This document shows, in pieces, positions 55,529 through 64,000 of a stretch of 64,000 nt of DNA. Under the pieces are notes generated by a model. It had not been told where the DNA came from, ran no database searches, and saw only the letters and a program-made list of their open reading frames with translations. The translations under genes and the position numbers were made by a program. Source of the DNA: Tetracentron sinense (Eukaryota > Streptophyta > Magnoliopsida > Trochodendrales > Trochodendraceae); contig CM026557.1 in the NCBI GenBank assembly GCA_015143295.1, positions 42,851,965 to 42,915,964 of the forward strand, read 5' to 3'. Within the stretch, counting starts at the first letter, position 1. The number at the start of each line of letters is the position of its first letter.

Positions 55529-56850
55529 ATGGCCAGCTCAACACCTGATACTCAAACAGAAAACACATTGACTACTTCCCCATCTAAAAGAAAACGTAAA
55601 TCATCTCTTCCTGTTTCCAAACCCGGTGAACTTTATGGTGACATCTTCCTCAAACACATCCAAAATATGAACTATGCTTACCCTTTCCCCGTTTTGGGTC
55701 TTTCTAAACACGAGATTTGTCTCCTTGATAACTTATGGTTTTCCAGGAAATACAAAGGTCATCTTGACAAAACCATAAGAGCTCTTCATTCCTATTTTTT
55801 ATCCAAATTAGCAACGTCTATGAACTCTGACATCTCCTTTGATCTAGAACACAAAAAGTTCAAGTTAAGTTCGAATATCTCCTCTAGACACGAACACCAG
55901 AGACTCCTTTCTATTATCCTCCCAGTCCTACCTACTTAAGCTTTTATTCTCCTACTTCCTCTAGACCATTGGATCCAAAAAAAGTTTTAGTTGGTACCGT
56001 TCAGAATAATATTTGTTGTGCTATCTTTGACCTTCCTTTGGATATTCAAGCAAAAATAAATAACTATACTCTTTCTAGCCAACAGAAGTGGCTAGATACA
56101 TATGCTGCCTTTGAAAGAAATGATCCATGTTTTACTATTGGTCATATATTTCAAGTCTATTATAACAACCTAATGGTCATCCCTCCCCATGCTGACCAAG
56201 AAACAAAAATTTGGTTATTTGAAAATGGATTCACTACCAGCATTGAATCTATATCTTCTGATGATCTCCTTGGCTTCCCTAACTGTATTCAAGAAGCTTG
56301 TTCCATTGCTCGCTATAATCTGTATGACAAATATATTTATCTTGAAGTTATTAGTTCCTGCCCTGAATTGGACCATGATAGTTATCTTTGTCATCCTTCA
56401 ATACACATCGTCCTTATTCATCATTTTGATCCCGACGATAATCCTCCTACCCATACTCGAACCAAATCATTCTATACAGTAGAAGAACTTCAGCGTAGGA
56501 AGGTGAATGGCTTAATTCGCATTCTAACATTTTTAAATCAAACCCGTAATTGGCGCATTCTCCCAAACTAAACGAATCCTCGTCTTCTCTAAAGATAAAC
56601 ATATTTCTCTTCGATGGCATCCTTTGTACTCCAAGATCATGTAAGGCACAATCAATGGCTCTTCTGAAGTCTGTGGTGCTCTTCATCATATTTACTAGAA
56701 TGTTAACAATCCTCTCGGACCCCTTGGATACTTTAATCAGACCCATCGCACAAAATGGACATATGCTGACTCTGATATTGATGAAGAACAGGATATGGAC
56801 TTCTTAAACCTTGACCCTCCGAATGATGAAATGGTTGCTGATCAATGACC
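55529..56850 (+). pseudogene. Unknown last ORF of the pararetrovirus, plus-strand copy
   Basis: The ATG at 55529 has a good context (AACAATGG) and is preceded by CTTATGCAG, which could be a splice acceptor. The N-terminus (MASSTPDTQTENTL) and a basic stretch (SKRKRKSS) are present here but lost from the unit 1 copy. A frame to 55939 is followed after a stop by a second frame, 55969-56571, then a further shift before the acidic C-terminal part near 56740-56850. Similar phrases to unit 1: PGELYGDIFLKHIQNMNYAY, QQKWLDTYAAFERNDPCF. The function is unknown. Confidence 0.6.
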
Positions 56851-56859
56851 CATTGTCAG

Positions 56860-57380
56860 CTGTCTCACATGCTTCTAGAAGCTTGTAGATTATTTAAAAT
56901 ATCAAGATAACTCTCAGGTCACGCACTGCTACAGTAACGCTACAGTGACTTTTGGTACAGTGACAGTCTACAGTGATGTGAATAGTATCGTGAATAGTAG
57001 ACCGGCGAGTCTACAGTAATATGCTTGAAAGCTCTATAAATTGAGTTATTTCCTTTCATTTGAGGCATAACCAGGGGTAGTGTCCCGACCTCTTAACTTG
57101 CTCTAGTGTTCTTTTGTGTGCTCTTTAGTTGGCTTGTGTGCTTGTCTAGTTTAACTTCTTAAGGCTCCTGTACATCCTTTCTTCTGTTTGTTCAAAAGCT
57201 TTGGCCTCAATCCTCAGTCTGTAAGTATATCTCTCTTATGTATTAAAGCTTGCTTAGCTTGTTTTTGTTTGTTTTAGCTTCTGTTTTAGTTTATCTCTCT
57301 CATCTCCCCTATAAAGCTTGCTTAGCTTGTTTTTGTTTGTTTTAGTTTCTGTTTTAGCTTATCGCTTTCATCTCCCCTAT
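56860..57380 (+). promoter_or_regulatory. Pararetroviral promoter/terminator region, copy 3 (inverted)
   Basis: Repeated GCTACAGTAAC, GCTACAGTGAC and CTACAGTGATG units at about 56928-56980 precede TATA box TCTATAAATTGAG (57033). AAGCTTGCTTAGCTTGTTTT and CATCTCCCCTAT each occur twice at 57245-57380, a tandem duplication of about 65 bp. It then joins a stray copy of ORF sequence (ACAATCCTCTCGGACCCCTT, 57383) otherwise found at 56705. Confidence 0.65.
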
Positions 57381-57439
57381 TAACAATCCTCTCGGACCCC
57401 TTGGAAACTTTATAATATATATATATATATATATCAATG

Positions 57440-57550
57440 AACTAAGAAGACAGGTTACTGCCTAGTGAATCTAAACTAAATGAATATGAAAAATACACTA
57501 ACATAGCAGCATGAGAAAAAGAGCTACATTCTAGGATACATTTTAAACTA
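57440..57550 (-). repeat. Inverted copy of the lineage 2 intergenic region
   Basis: TTACTGCCTAGTGAATCTAA and AACATAGCAGCATGAGAAAA here are the reverse complement of 62395-62505. An oppositely oriented fragment of the same virus therefore lies immediately before the capsid region. Confidence 0.8.
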
Positions 57551-57699
57551 TTATGCGTTTAGTTACTCATGAAAAAACAAAACATAAATCTCATATATTT
57601 ACAGAAAACTGAAATACATAAACATTACGCTTAAACGTGAAATATCAGTTCTACTACTAAGATGGTTGATCCAACGCTCTAAATATCCAGTGTGGATAC

Positions 57700-59500
57700 C
57701 CGAGGCTTACACCGATCTACTCAGAGTCAGTTAATCAATGTCATTACTCTTATTGCTTGGGGACCTTCTCCTTCTATTTCCAAACATTTTACCAAAATTC
57801 CAGCTCACAATTAATTTCTTTCTTTCAATTATTGGGACTACCAACGTGCTTGGTTTAATTGTTTTTATTTCAAAAATAAGAAGTTTCAACATTCTTGGAC
57901 TTTTTATTTTGAACAAGGTTTTAGTCCAGATGTTCCAAATTGGTTTTTTGATTGGTGGAACATGTTTGGTCCTATTTCAGATATTTTTCCCAAACCAGTT
58001 GCAGAGGATTTCATCTTTTTAACTAAAGATTTTCTGTTCCAGCTACATCCAAATTTCCATCATTTTATTTCTTTAATGTTCTATTCTCTCTAGCTTGGAT
58101 ATCTCTTTGGGATTATACCATTTTTCCAGGTCCTCTTTTCCCTACTTTGGGACGAAGAGTTTTTGTTAAATGACGGGATAAATGAAATATTGCTCCTTCG
58201 TCTTCCCAAGGTGTTTTACAATTCTTCCGACAAAAATATTCTCCAAAACCAATTTCAGAAAATAGATCTAAATTAGCTCTCCAGAAAAGCCAGAGTCAGT
58301 CTTCCCTTGCTTCTGCACAATCCAAAAAAGAACTTCGCCAGAAACTTCAAGAACAATTAGCCAATCTTTCAGATAGTGACAGTGATAGTGGTTCAATTAA
58401 TTATGCTCAAGATAAATAGTCAATATTCCAGTTTAAACAAAGTAGAATAGGATCAACCGTTTTCTTCCCATTCTAGAAATTATTATTCTAGAGTAATTTA
58501 AAGAATTACATCCTTATAGCCAGAATTCTTATAAAAATGGTACCATTTATAAATGGAATATTGATGGTATGTCAAAACACCAGATTCTTAATAGGCTTCA
58601 AAAAATGACTATGGTCAGCAATGCTTACCAGGTCAATAACATTTCAGATCATGCTATAGCTCAATCTCTAGTTGCCGGATTTACTGGTCAACTCAAAGGT
58701 TGGCTGGATAACTGCCTTACTTTTGAAAATAGAAGAATCATTCTTAGTGCTTACAAAAAAGATGCGGATGGCACTCTTATTAAAGATGCTAATAACCAAC
58801 AAATCCAGGATGCCGTAGCTAATCTTCTATTCTCTATTTATAAACATTGGTTAGATGATCCTTCCATGTTCAAAGATAGATCAACTGATTTACTTAGTAA
58901 CATTTCTTGTAAACAGCTTTCAGATTTTAGATGGTATAAAGATACTTTCTTATCCAAGGTTATGATCAGAACTGATTGCAATCAGCCTTTTTGGAAAGAA
59001 AGATTTATCTCAGGTCTTCCTAGGATATTTTCAGAAGTTATTAAAACCAAGATTAGAGAAAAACATAATGGAAATATTCCATATGATTTATTAGATTTAT
59101 TAACTTATGGTGATATTATTGCTATAATCCAGAATGAAGGGATTACTTATTGCAGAGATTTCAAGATGTAACAACAAATCAAGAAAGAACGTGACAGTTG
59201 TCATAAAGAGTTAGGATCATTCTGTAGTCAATTTGGGTATTCCAAGTTGCCTATTCCTCCATCTGTTAGGAAAAGGAAAGCAGTAGTTCACAAGAAAAGA
59301 ATCCAAAGCTCATAACCTAGTACCCACCATAAAGATAAAGAAAAAGAAAAAGAAAAAGAGAAACCCACTCATTCCAAAGAAAAATTTATTCGTAGGAAAC
59401 CCTCTAGGAAAACCTCACATAATTCAAGATGTTTATTATGTTCCTTCCACTTATATAGTCAATGATCATATTAGTATAAAAGATTATTCCACTTAAAAGA
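57700..59500 (+). pseudogene. Lineage 2 capsid region
   Basis: An N-terminal part (about 57740-58030) has YWDYQRAWFNCFYFKNK then VPNWFFDWWNMFGPISDIFP, typical of the front of caulimovirid capsid polyproteins, with one in-frame stop. A coiled, acidic stretch follows at about 58265-58420. The frame at 58569-59171 (200 codons) contains the capsid core: ITYCRDF end, LVAGFTGQLKGWLDNCL and FRWYKDTFLSKVM. A basic KEKEKEKEK tract lies near 59338. Confidence 0.7.
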
Positions 59501-59566
59501 CTAGTAATTATGTTCCCTCCACTAGTATTATTAATAATCATGTCAGAATAAGTAATACTCCCACTA

Positions 59567-60217
59567 ATGACATTAAAGCCCATTAAGTCCCTATCTATAG
59601 ATAAAATATTAAAAACTCCTCAAGAGATTATTAATAGGTTAGACAAAATGATTGAAGAATGTAATAAAGAAATCAAACGAAAGAAACTAGAATCTTTTAA
59701 AGAAAAGCTTAAGATAGAAAAAATGAATAGTAAACTCCACTCAAATAAAAAACCAAAGATATCTCAAAAGAAACATTTGAAATTAACAAGATTCCAATTA
59801 GAAAACCCTTTATTTTATGCTCAATGGAAACTACGTAATAAACATAAGAAAGTTGTTAAACATCTTAACCATAGTTATAAAAAAAATCTTCTTTGTTCTC
59901 ATTGTAATAAGATAGGACATAATTCACTTTATTGTAAAACCTTTAGGTCATCATCTTATCCAACCATTAATGTTTTAACAAAAGGATCAAGTGAATTATT
60001 TTCATTATTAGAACAGATTAATCCAGATAAAAGTTTTCTAGATAATCATCAGCAAATAGTTAGAACAAGTCTACTTCCTGAACAGAAAATAACTGCACAA
60101 GATTTACAATACGAAATTAATAAATTAAAAAATAATATTCAACAAATTAAAAGTAATCAAAATAATAGTTCCATATCTACTATTGAAAATCCAGACTCTT
60201 CGATTTTCACCTTCTAG
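59567..60217 (+). pseudogene. Lineage 2 nucleic-acid-binding domain with zinc knuckle
   Basis: The 216-codon frame is Lys-rich, with a single knuckle, CSHCNKIGHNSLYC, fitting C-X2-C-X4-H-X4-C at about residues 111-124. It lies between capsid and protease as in Caulimoviridae polyproteins. The frame start is not a true start, since this would be internal to a polyprotein. Confidence 0.75.
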
Positions 60218-60697
60218 AAATGGTATGTCCAAATTACTCTTACAATTCAGAAGTCTTACACTATTAATGTTACTGCTTTAGTAGACTCTGGAGCAGATTT
60301 AAATTGTTTACAAGAAGGACTTGTTCCTACCAAATATTTTGAAAAAACTAAAGAAACATTATCTAGTGCTAATGGAACTAATATGCAAATAAATTATAAA
60401 CTTTCCCAAGCTTTAATTTGTAATGAAGGAATTTGTATTAAACAACCTTTTATTTTAGTACAAGATTTAAGACAAGAATTAATCTTAGGACTTCCATTTT
60501 TACATTCAATACAGCCAATATTCAAGATTGATACTACTGGAATATTTACTAGATTGTTAGGAAAAGATATCATATTTAAGTTTGTAACAACTACAGAAAC
60601 CAGACAATTAAATTCTTTAAAAAAGACTCATCAAAAGAAAATAACACAGTTAGGATTTTTACAACAAGAAATAGAATATAAAAATATTGAAACTTAA
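60218..60697 (+). pseudogene. Lineage 2 aspartic protease
   Basis: ALVDSGADLNCL at about 60276-60311 is the retropepsin active site, followed by LILGLPFLHSIQPIF, the usual downstream partner. A stop just before (near 60217) and one after (60697) break the polyprotein. The active-site Asp is intact. Confidence 0.8.
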
Positions 60698-62160
60698 CTT
60701 AATAAATCTATATTATTACAACAAAAAATTACAAACTTTAAAACCAGATTAGAAAAAGAAGTTTGTTCAGATCTCCCTAATGCTTTTCGGCATAGGAATA
60801 AATATATTGTTAAGTTACCATATATTCTAGAATTTAATGAAAATAATATTCCTACTAAAGCTAGACCTATACAAATGATTCAAGAACTCTTAGAATATTG
60901 CAAGATAGAAATACAAGAATTACTTAATAGAAAATTAATTCGTAAAAGTCAATCCCCATGGAGTTGTTCAGCTTTTTATATACAGAAAAATGCAGATTTA
61001 GAAAGAGGAACTCCTCGATTAGTAATTAATTATAAACCATTAAATGAAGCTCTTCAATGGATTTGATATCCTCTTCCAAATAAAAAAGATTTATAACAGA
61101 GAATTTATAAAGCAAAAATCTTTTCTAAATTCGACATGAAGTCAGGATTTTGGCAAATTCAAATCTCCAAAGAAGATAAATATAAAACAACATTTATTGT
61201 TCCTTTTGGCCATTATGAATGGAATGTTATGCACCACCAAAATTCCAGAATATTATGAATGAAATATTTAATCCATATATAGAATTTTCTATAGTTTATG
61301 TAGAAGAATGTGTTAATATTTTCCAAGTCTTTAGAACAACATTGGAAACATTTAAACATATTTCTTCAGACTATTAAACATCATGGATTAGTATTATCAT
61401 CTTCTAAAATTAGTTTATTCCAAATTAAAATTAGATTCTTAGGACATAATATTTATCAAAGAACAATTATACCTATTGATCGTTCTATTCAATTTGCAGA
61501 AAAATTTCTAGATGAAATTAAAAATAAGAAACAGTTACAAAGATTTTTAGGAAGCCTTAATTATGTTTCAGAATTTTACAAAGATCTTAGCCAGATTAGT
61601 GCTCCTCTTCGACAAAGACTTAAAAAAGTCCTCCTCCTTGGTCTTTCAGAACTTACCAAGATTATTAAGTTATTAAAATTAAGAGTCAAAGATCTTCCAT
61701 GCTTAGTTTTAGTAGACTCCACAACTTTTAAGATAGTTGAAACTGATGCATTCGAACTAGGATTTGGTGGTATTCTTAAGCAAAAATTAAATAGTTTAGA
61801 ACAAATAGTCTATATATATATCAGGAACTCGGAATCAAGCACAACAAAATTATTCTACTGTTAAAAAAGAGATTTTATCGATTGTTTTATGTATTTCCAA
61901 GTTTCAGAGTGATTTGCTTAATCAAGAGTTTTTAGTTAGAGTTGATTGCCAAGCTGCTAAAAGTGTTTTACAAAAAGATGTAAAAAATATAGCGTCTAAA
62001 CAGATTTTTGCTAGATGGCAAGCTATTTTATCCAGTTTTGATTTTAAGATCGAATATATTAAAGGAGAGACTAACACTATTCCAGACTTTCTTAATCGTG
62101 AATTCCTACAGGGAAATTATAGCCCCAAAGAAAGATCCAAAACTGAAGGTTATTCCTAGC
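60698..62160 (+). pseudogene. Lineage 2 reverse transcriptase and RNase H, inactive
   Basis: RT landmarks: RKLIRKSQSPWSCSAFYIQK, RLVINYKPLN (about 61017), FSKFDMKSGFWQIQI (about 61123). In-frame TGA is at 61064-61066 and TAA at 61096-61098. The catalytic YxDD site at about 61298 reads YVEE and is followed by a one-base shift, so both catalytic aspartates are lost. The frame resumes at 61310 (LIFSKSLEQHWKHL). RNase H follows: ETDAFELGFGGILKQ at about 61739, then a broken continuation at 61914-62159 with VRVDCQAAK. Confidence 0.82.
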
Positions 62161-62515
62161 AATCCAGAAATATCTACTGTTCCTTCTACCCAGACTTTAG
62201 CTATCCAACATACTAATGTAGATTCTTATTGCCAGTCATTTTCTAGTCTTCCTTCTACAGATATAATTATCTAGCCATCACCAAATCCATTCCAAATACT
62301 GCAGATTAATGATTGTGAATTTCCAGCCATTTCACCACAGACAAAAACTTATGCTAATATTGCTTCATCTTCTAGTAACCAGTCCATTGTTTCCTAGAAT
62401 GTAGCTCTTTCTCTCATGCTGCTATGTTAGTGTATCTTTCATATTCATTTAGTTTAGATTCACTAGGCGGTAACCTGTCTTCTTAGTTCATTGATTGTCT
62501 TATCCTGCGTGTTAA
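62161..62515 (+). promoter_or_regulatory. Lineage 2 polyprotein tail and intergenic region
   Basis: About 62161-62400 is Ser/Thr/Pro-rich C-terminal coding remnant. 62395-62505 is the segment present inverted at 57440-57550. A clear TATA box was not assigned. Confidence 0.45.
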
Positions 62516-62528
62516 TGGTATCAAAGCC
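62516..62528 (+). other. Lineage 2 primer-binding site (tRNA-Met), one mismatch
   Basis: TGGTATCAAAGCC matches the tRNA-Met primer site TGGTATCAGAGCC at 12 of 13 bases. It separates the RNase H end from the movement protein that follows. Confidence 0.75.
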
Positions 62529-62749
62529 CTATAGAAGGGTGTAGTGGTGGTGTGTAGTCGGATCACTGTAGTATTGACCGGAGTTGGTGGTTATGCAGAA
62601 AGTAGTGAGGCTTTGGTGAGTGCAGTAGGCGTGAAGGCCGTGGTGTGAGCCGTTAACCGTTGTAAGTCACTTTGTGCCATTTTGCCGAAACCTACATACT
62701 GCGGTAAACTTAGTCCATCTAGAAATTCTTCAGTGTACTACAGTGTAAG

Positions 62750-63630
62750 ATGAATCAACATCTCTTCCCCAGAAGCATGCTCTCTCGAAAAGTCAACAGT
62801 CAAGATAATATAATGAATAGCAAAAAACACATGTTTGTGAATAGTGAATCCGAGTTAAATAATTGGAATATACCTAAGGTAGCAGTAGAAGAAATCTACA
62901 GACTAGGTACATTTAAACTAATGCACTCTTCCTTTAAAAAATCATACTTTTAATACTTATAAATTATTAGATAAAGATATTATAGATAAATTTAAGAAAA
63001 AATACAACTTCATTCACTTTGACATGATACAGGTGGCAGCCAAGCCGCTTTACCAGATTAGGAATAAATAGTTCTATTTTACTATGTCTTAGAGATTGTA
63101 GGTTCGTAAACTATTCAGATAGTCTCTTAGGAGCAATCCAGACTAGTACTGCACATGGTCCAGTATACTTTGATTGTTATCCAGATTTTGTTTTAGAATT
63201 ACATGATCCCCATATCTTAGAAGCTTTAACTTTAAATGTTCATACTAAAGGAATAGAAATGCTTTCAGGATCCAGACCCTTAGTTCTAGTTTACAGAATA
63301 AACTATAAGGTCATGAATACTACTTTAAATTCTAAAGCAATCCATCATTTTAATAAAGATAACAAGTTTAGTAAGATCATTTATGGTCATCCAGATAATG
63401 AAATCAAATCTAGATTAATTAATTGGGAAGATATTGAGTTTCCAGAATGTTGAAATTTAGTTAATATTACTAAACCTCCTCCTATTCTAGTCCAGGAACC
63501 AAACCAGATAATAGACCATAGGAATGGTAATATAGAATTAAGATTTCCTAGATTAATTAGAAATCTTTCTTACAGGATGTCTTCCAGAGATTCTTATTAT
63601 AGTATACCTCCTAGATCGTCTTGTTCTAGT
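62750..63630 (+). pseudogene. Lineage 2 movement protein, broken
   Basis: The frame starting at 62750 runs to 62953, then shifts. Later parts carry the 30K-type region: NFIHFDMIQVAAKPL (about 63007), GPVYFDCYPDFVLELHDPHI (about 63159) and the frame at 63259-63453. A TGA interrupts at 63451-63453. The C-terminal coding is lost where the palindromic repeat begins at 63635. Confidence 0.75.
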
Positions 63631-63634
63631 CAAG

Positions 63635-63790
63635 GTTCTAAATATCGGCGATATATCGCCGATATTTGTCGGTATCGGTGTCATCCGACACATCTATACG
63701 CTGTATAGAGAAATTTACATGATATCGTGGATTATCGACGATATATCGGCGATATCGACGATATTTCGCCGATAACCCACCGATATCGAC
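63635..63790. repeat. CGATAT-rich palindromic repeat
   Basis: TCGGCGATATATCGCCGATA at 63645-63664 is a perfect palindrome. Further GATATCG, CGACGATATATCGGCGATAT and TTCGCCGATA units follow to about 63790. It terminates the viral sequence abruptly. It may be the end of a transposon extending beyond the window. Confidence 0.65.
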
Positions 63791-63799
63791 CAAATCTCA

Positions 63800-64000
63800 A
63801 GAATCCCATTTTTGAGAAGCAAAAAAAAAATTTGTGAGAGGAGGAATAGCCGAATAGGTTTAGGGTACATACCGTCACTGTCAGTAGCCAAGGTTTACGT
63901 CGCCGTCGCCGTCGCCGTTGCCGAGTGCAAAAACCACGTTCTCTGGTTCTCCCTCTTCCCTCTTTCGGCTTTCCTTTCGTTGATGAATACCCAAATGTTT
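63800..64000 (-). other. Possible host gene 5' fragment
   Basis: On the minus strand, repeated GGCGAC (an Asp/Gly or Arg/Arg-type triplet run) ends at CTACTGACAGTGACG then GTATGTACC, a good splice donor. It resembles a GC-rich first exon followed by an intron. Too little is visible to name it, and it may be captured within the repeat on its left. Confidence 0.3.

Larger units (their letters stand above)
57440..63630 (+). mobile_element. Endogenous pararetrovirus lineage 2 (petuvirus-like), degenerate
   Basis: Plus-strand order: capsid region, zinc knuckle, aspartic protease, reverse transcriptase, RNase H, intergenic region, tRNA-Met primer site, movement protein. In the viral map the movement protein comes first, so finding it after the RNase H and primer site implies a tandem or circularly permuted integration. 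Many stops and shifts disrupt it. Codon use is strongly AT-rich compared with the host genes. Its proteins differ clearly from those of unit 1. Confidence 0.8.

Overview
This is a window of plant nuclear DNA, most likely from a woody flowering plant. The evidence is split genes with GT-AG introns encoding plant-type proteins, many small inverted-repeat transposons, a Ty1/copia element, LINE and SINE debris, Helitrons and integrated plant pararetrovirus sequence. The species cannot be named from sequence alone. No gene runs in bacterial-style operons, and no tRNA, rRNA or CRISPR was seen.

Four host loci can be read confidently, three of them complete or nearly so. (1) 14270-20615, minus: a seven-exon RING-H2 E3 ubiquitin ligase of the BIG BROTHER family, 242 codons, intact, with a large second intron holding repeated hairpins derived from its own exon 2. 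(2) 26524-28587, minus: an intronless PPR protein very like Arabidopsis SLOW GROWTH 1, a mitochondrial RNA-editing factor. (3) 32461-34553 (5' leader to about 36040), minus: mitochondrial ADP/ATP carrier, three coding exons, 392 aa, intact. (4) 44403-49071, minus: COX15 (heme A synthase), six recognisable exons but with two reading-frame breaks, a damaged splice donor and a missing conserved His, so it is called a pseudogene or badly assembled copy. A fifth locus, 6374-6670 plus, is the broken C-terminal exon of an SRD2/SNAPC3-type snRNA transcription factor with two in-frame stops. Three of the five loci (SLO1, AAC, COX15) serve mitochondria.

Layout: 1-531 flank; 537-6264 decayed copia element on the minus strand (with two small transposons nested in it); SRD2 pseudogene; 6.9-13 kb a dense transposon quarter including a non-autonomous MULE with perfect 9-bp target duplication and captured coding sequence; BB gene; 22-26.4 kb small inverted-repeat elements; SLO1; 28.7-32.4 kb Helitron and MITE-containing spacer; AAC; 36-43.2 kb spacer with MITEs, SINE-like sequence and two more Helitrons; COX15 with LINE and SINE insertions in intron 5; 49.9-63.6 kb integrated pararetrovirus sequence; 63.6-64 kb a palindromic repeat and a possible gene fragment.

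The pararetroviral block is the most unusual part. A minus-strand unit (55260 to 49960) has direct-repeat promoter regions at both ends, an initiator-tRNA-Met primer site, a movement-protein gene and the start of a capsid gene fused abruptly to an ORF of unknown function. A second, plus-strand copy of that unknown ORF and promoter sits head-to-head with it (55350-57380). A different lineage follows (57440-63630, plus): capsid, zinc knuckle, protease, RT, RNase H, primer site, then a movement protein, as expected for a tandem or circularly permuted integrated genome. All are broken by stops and frameshifts.
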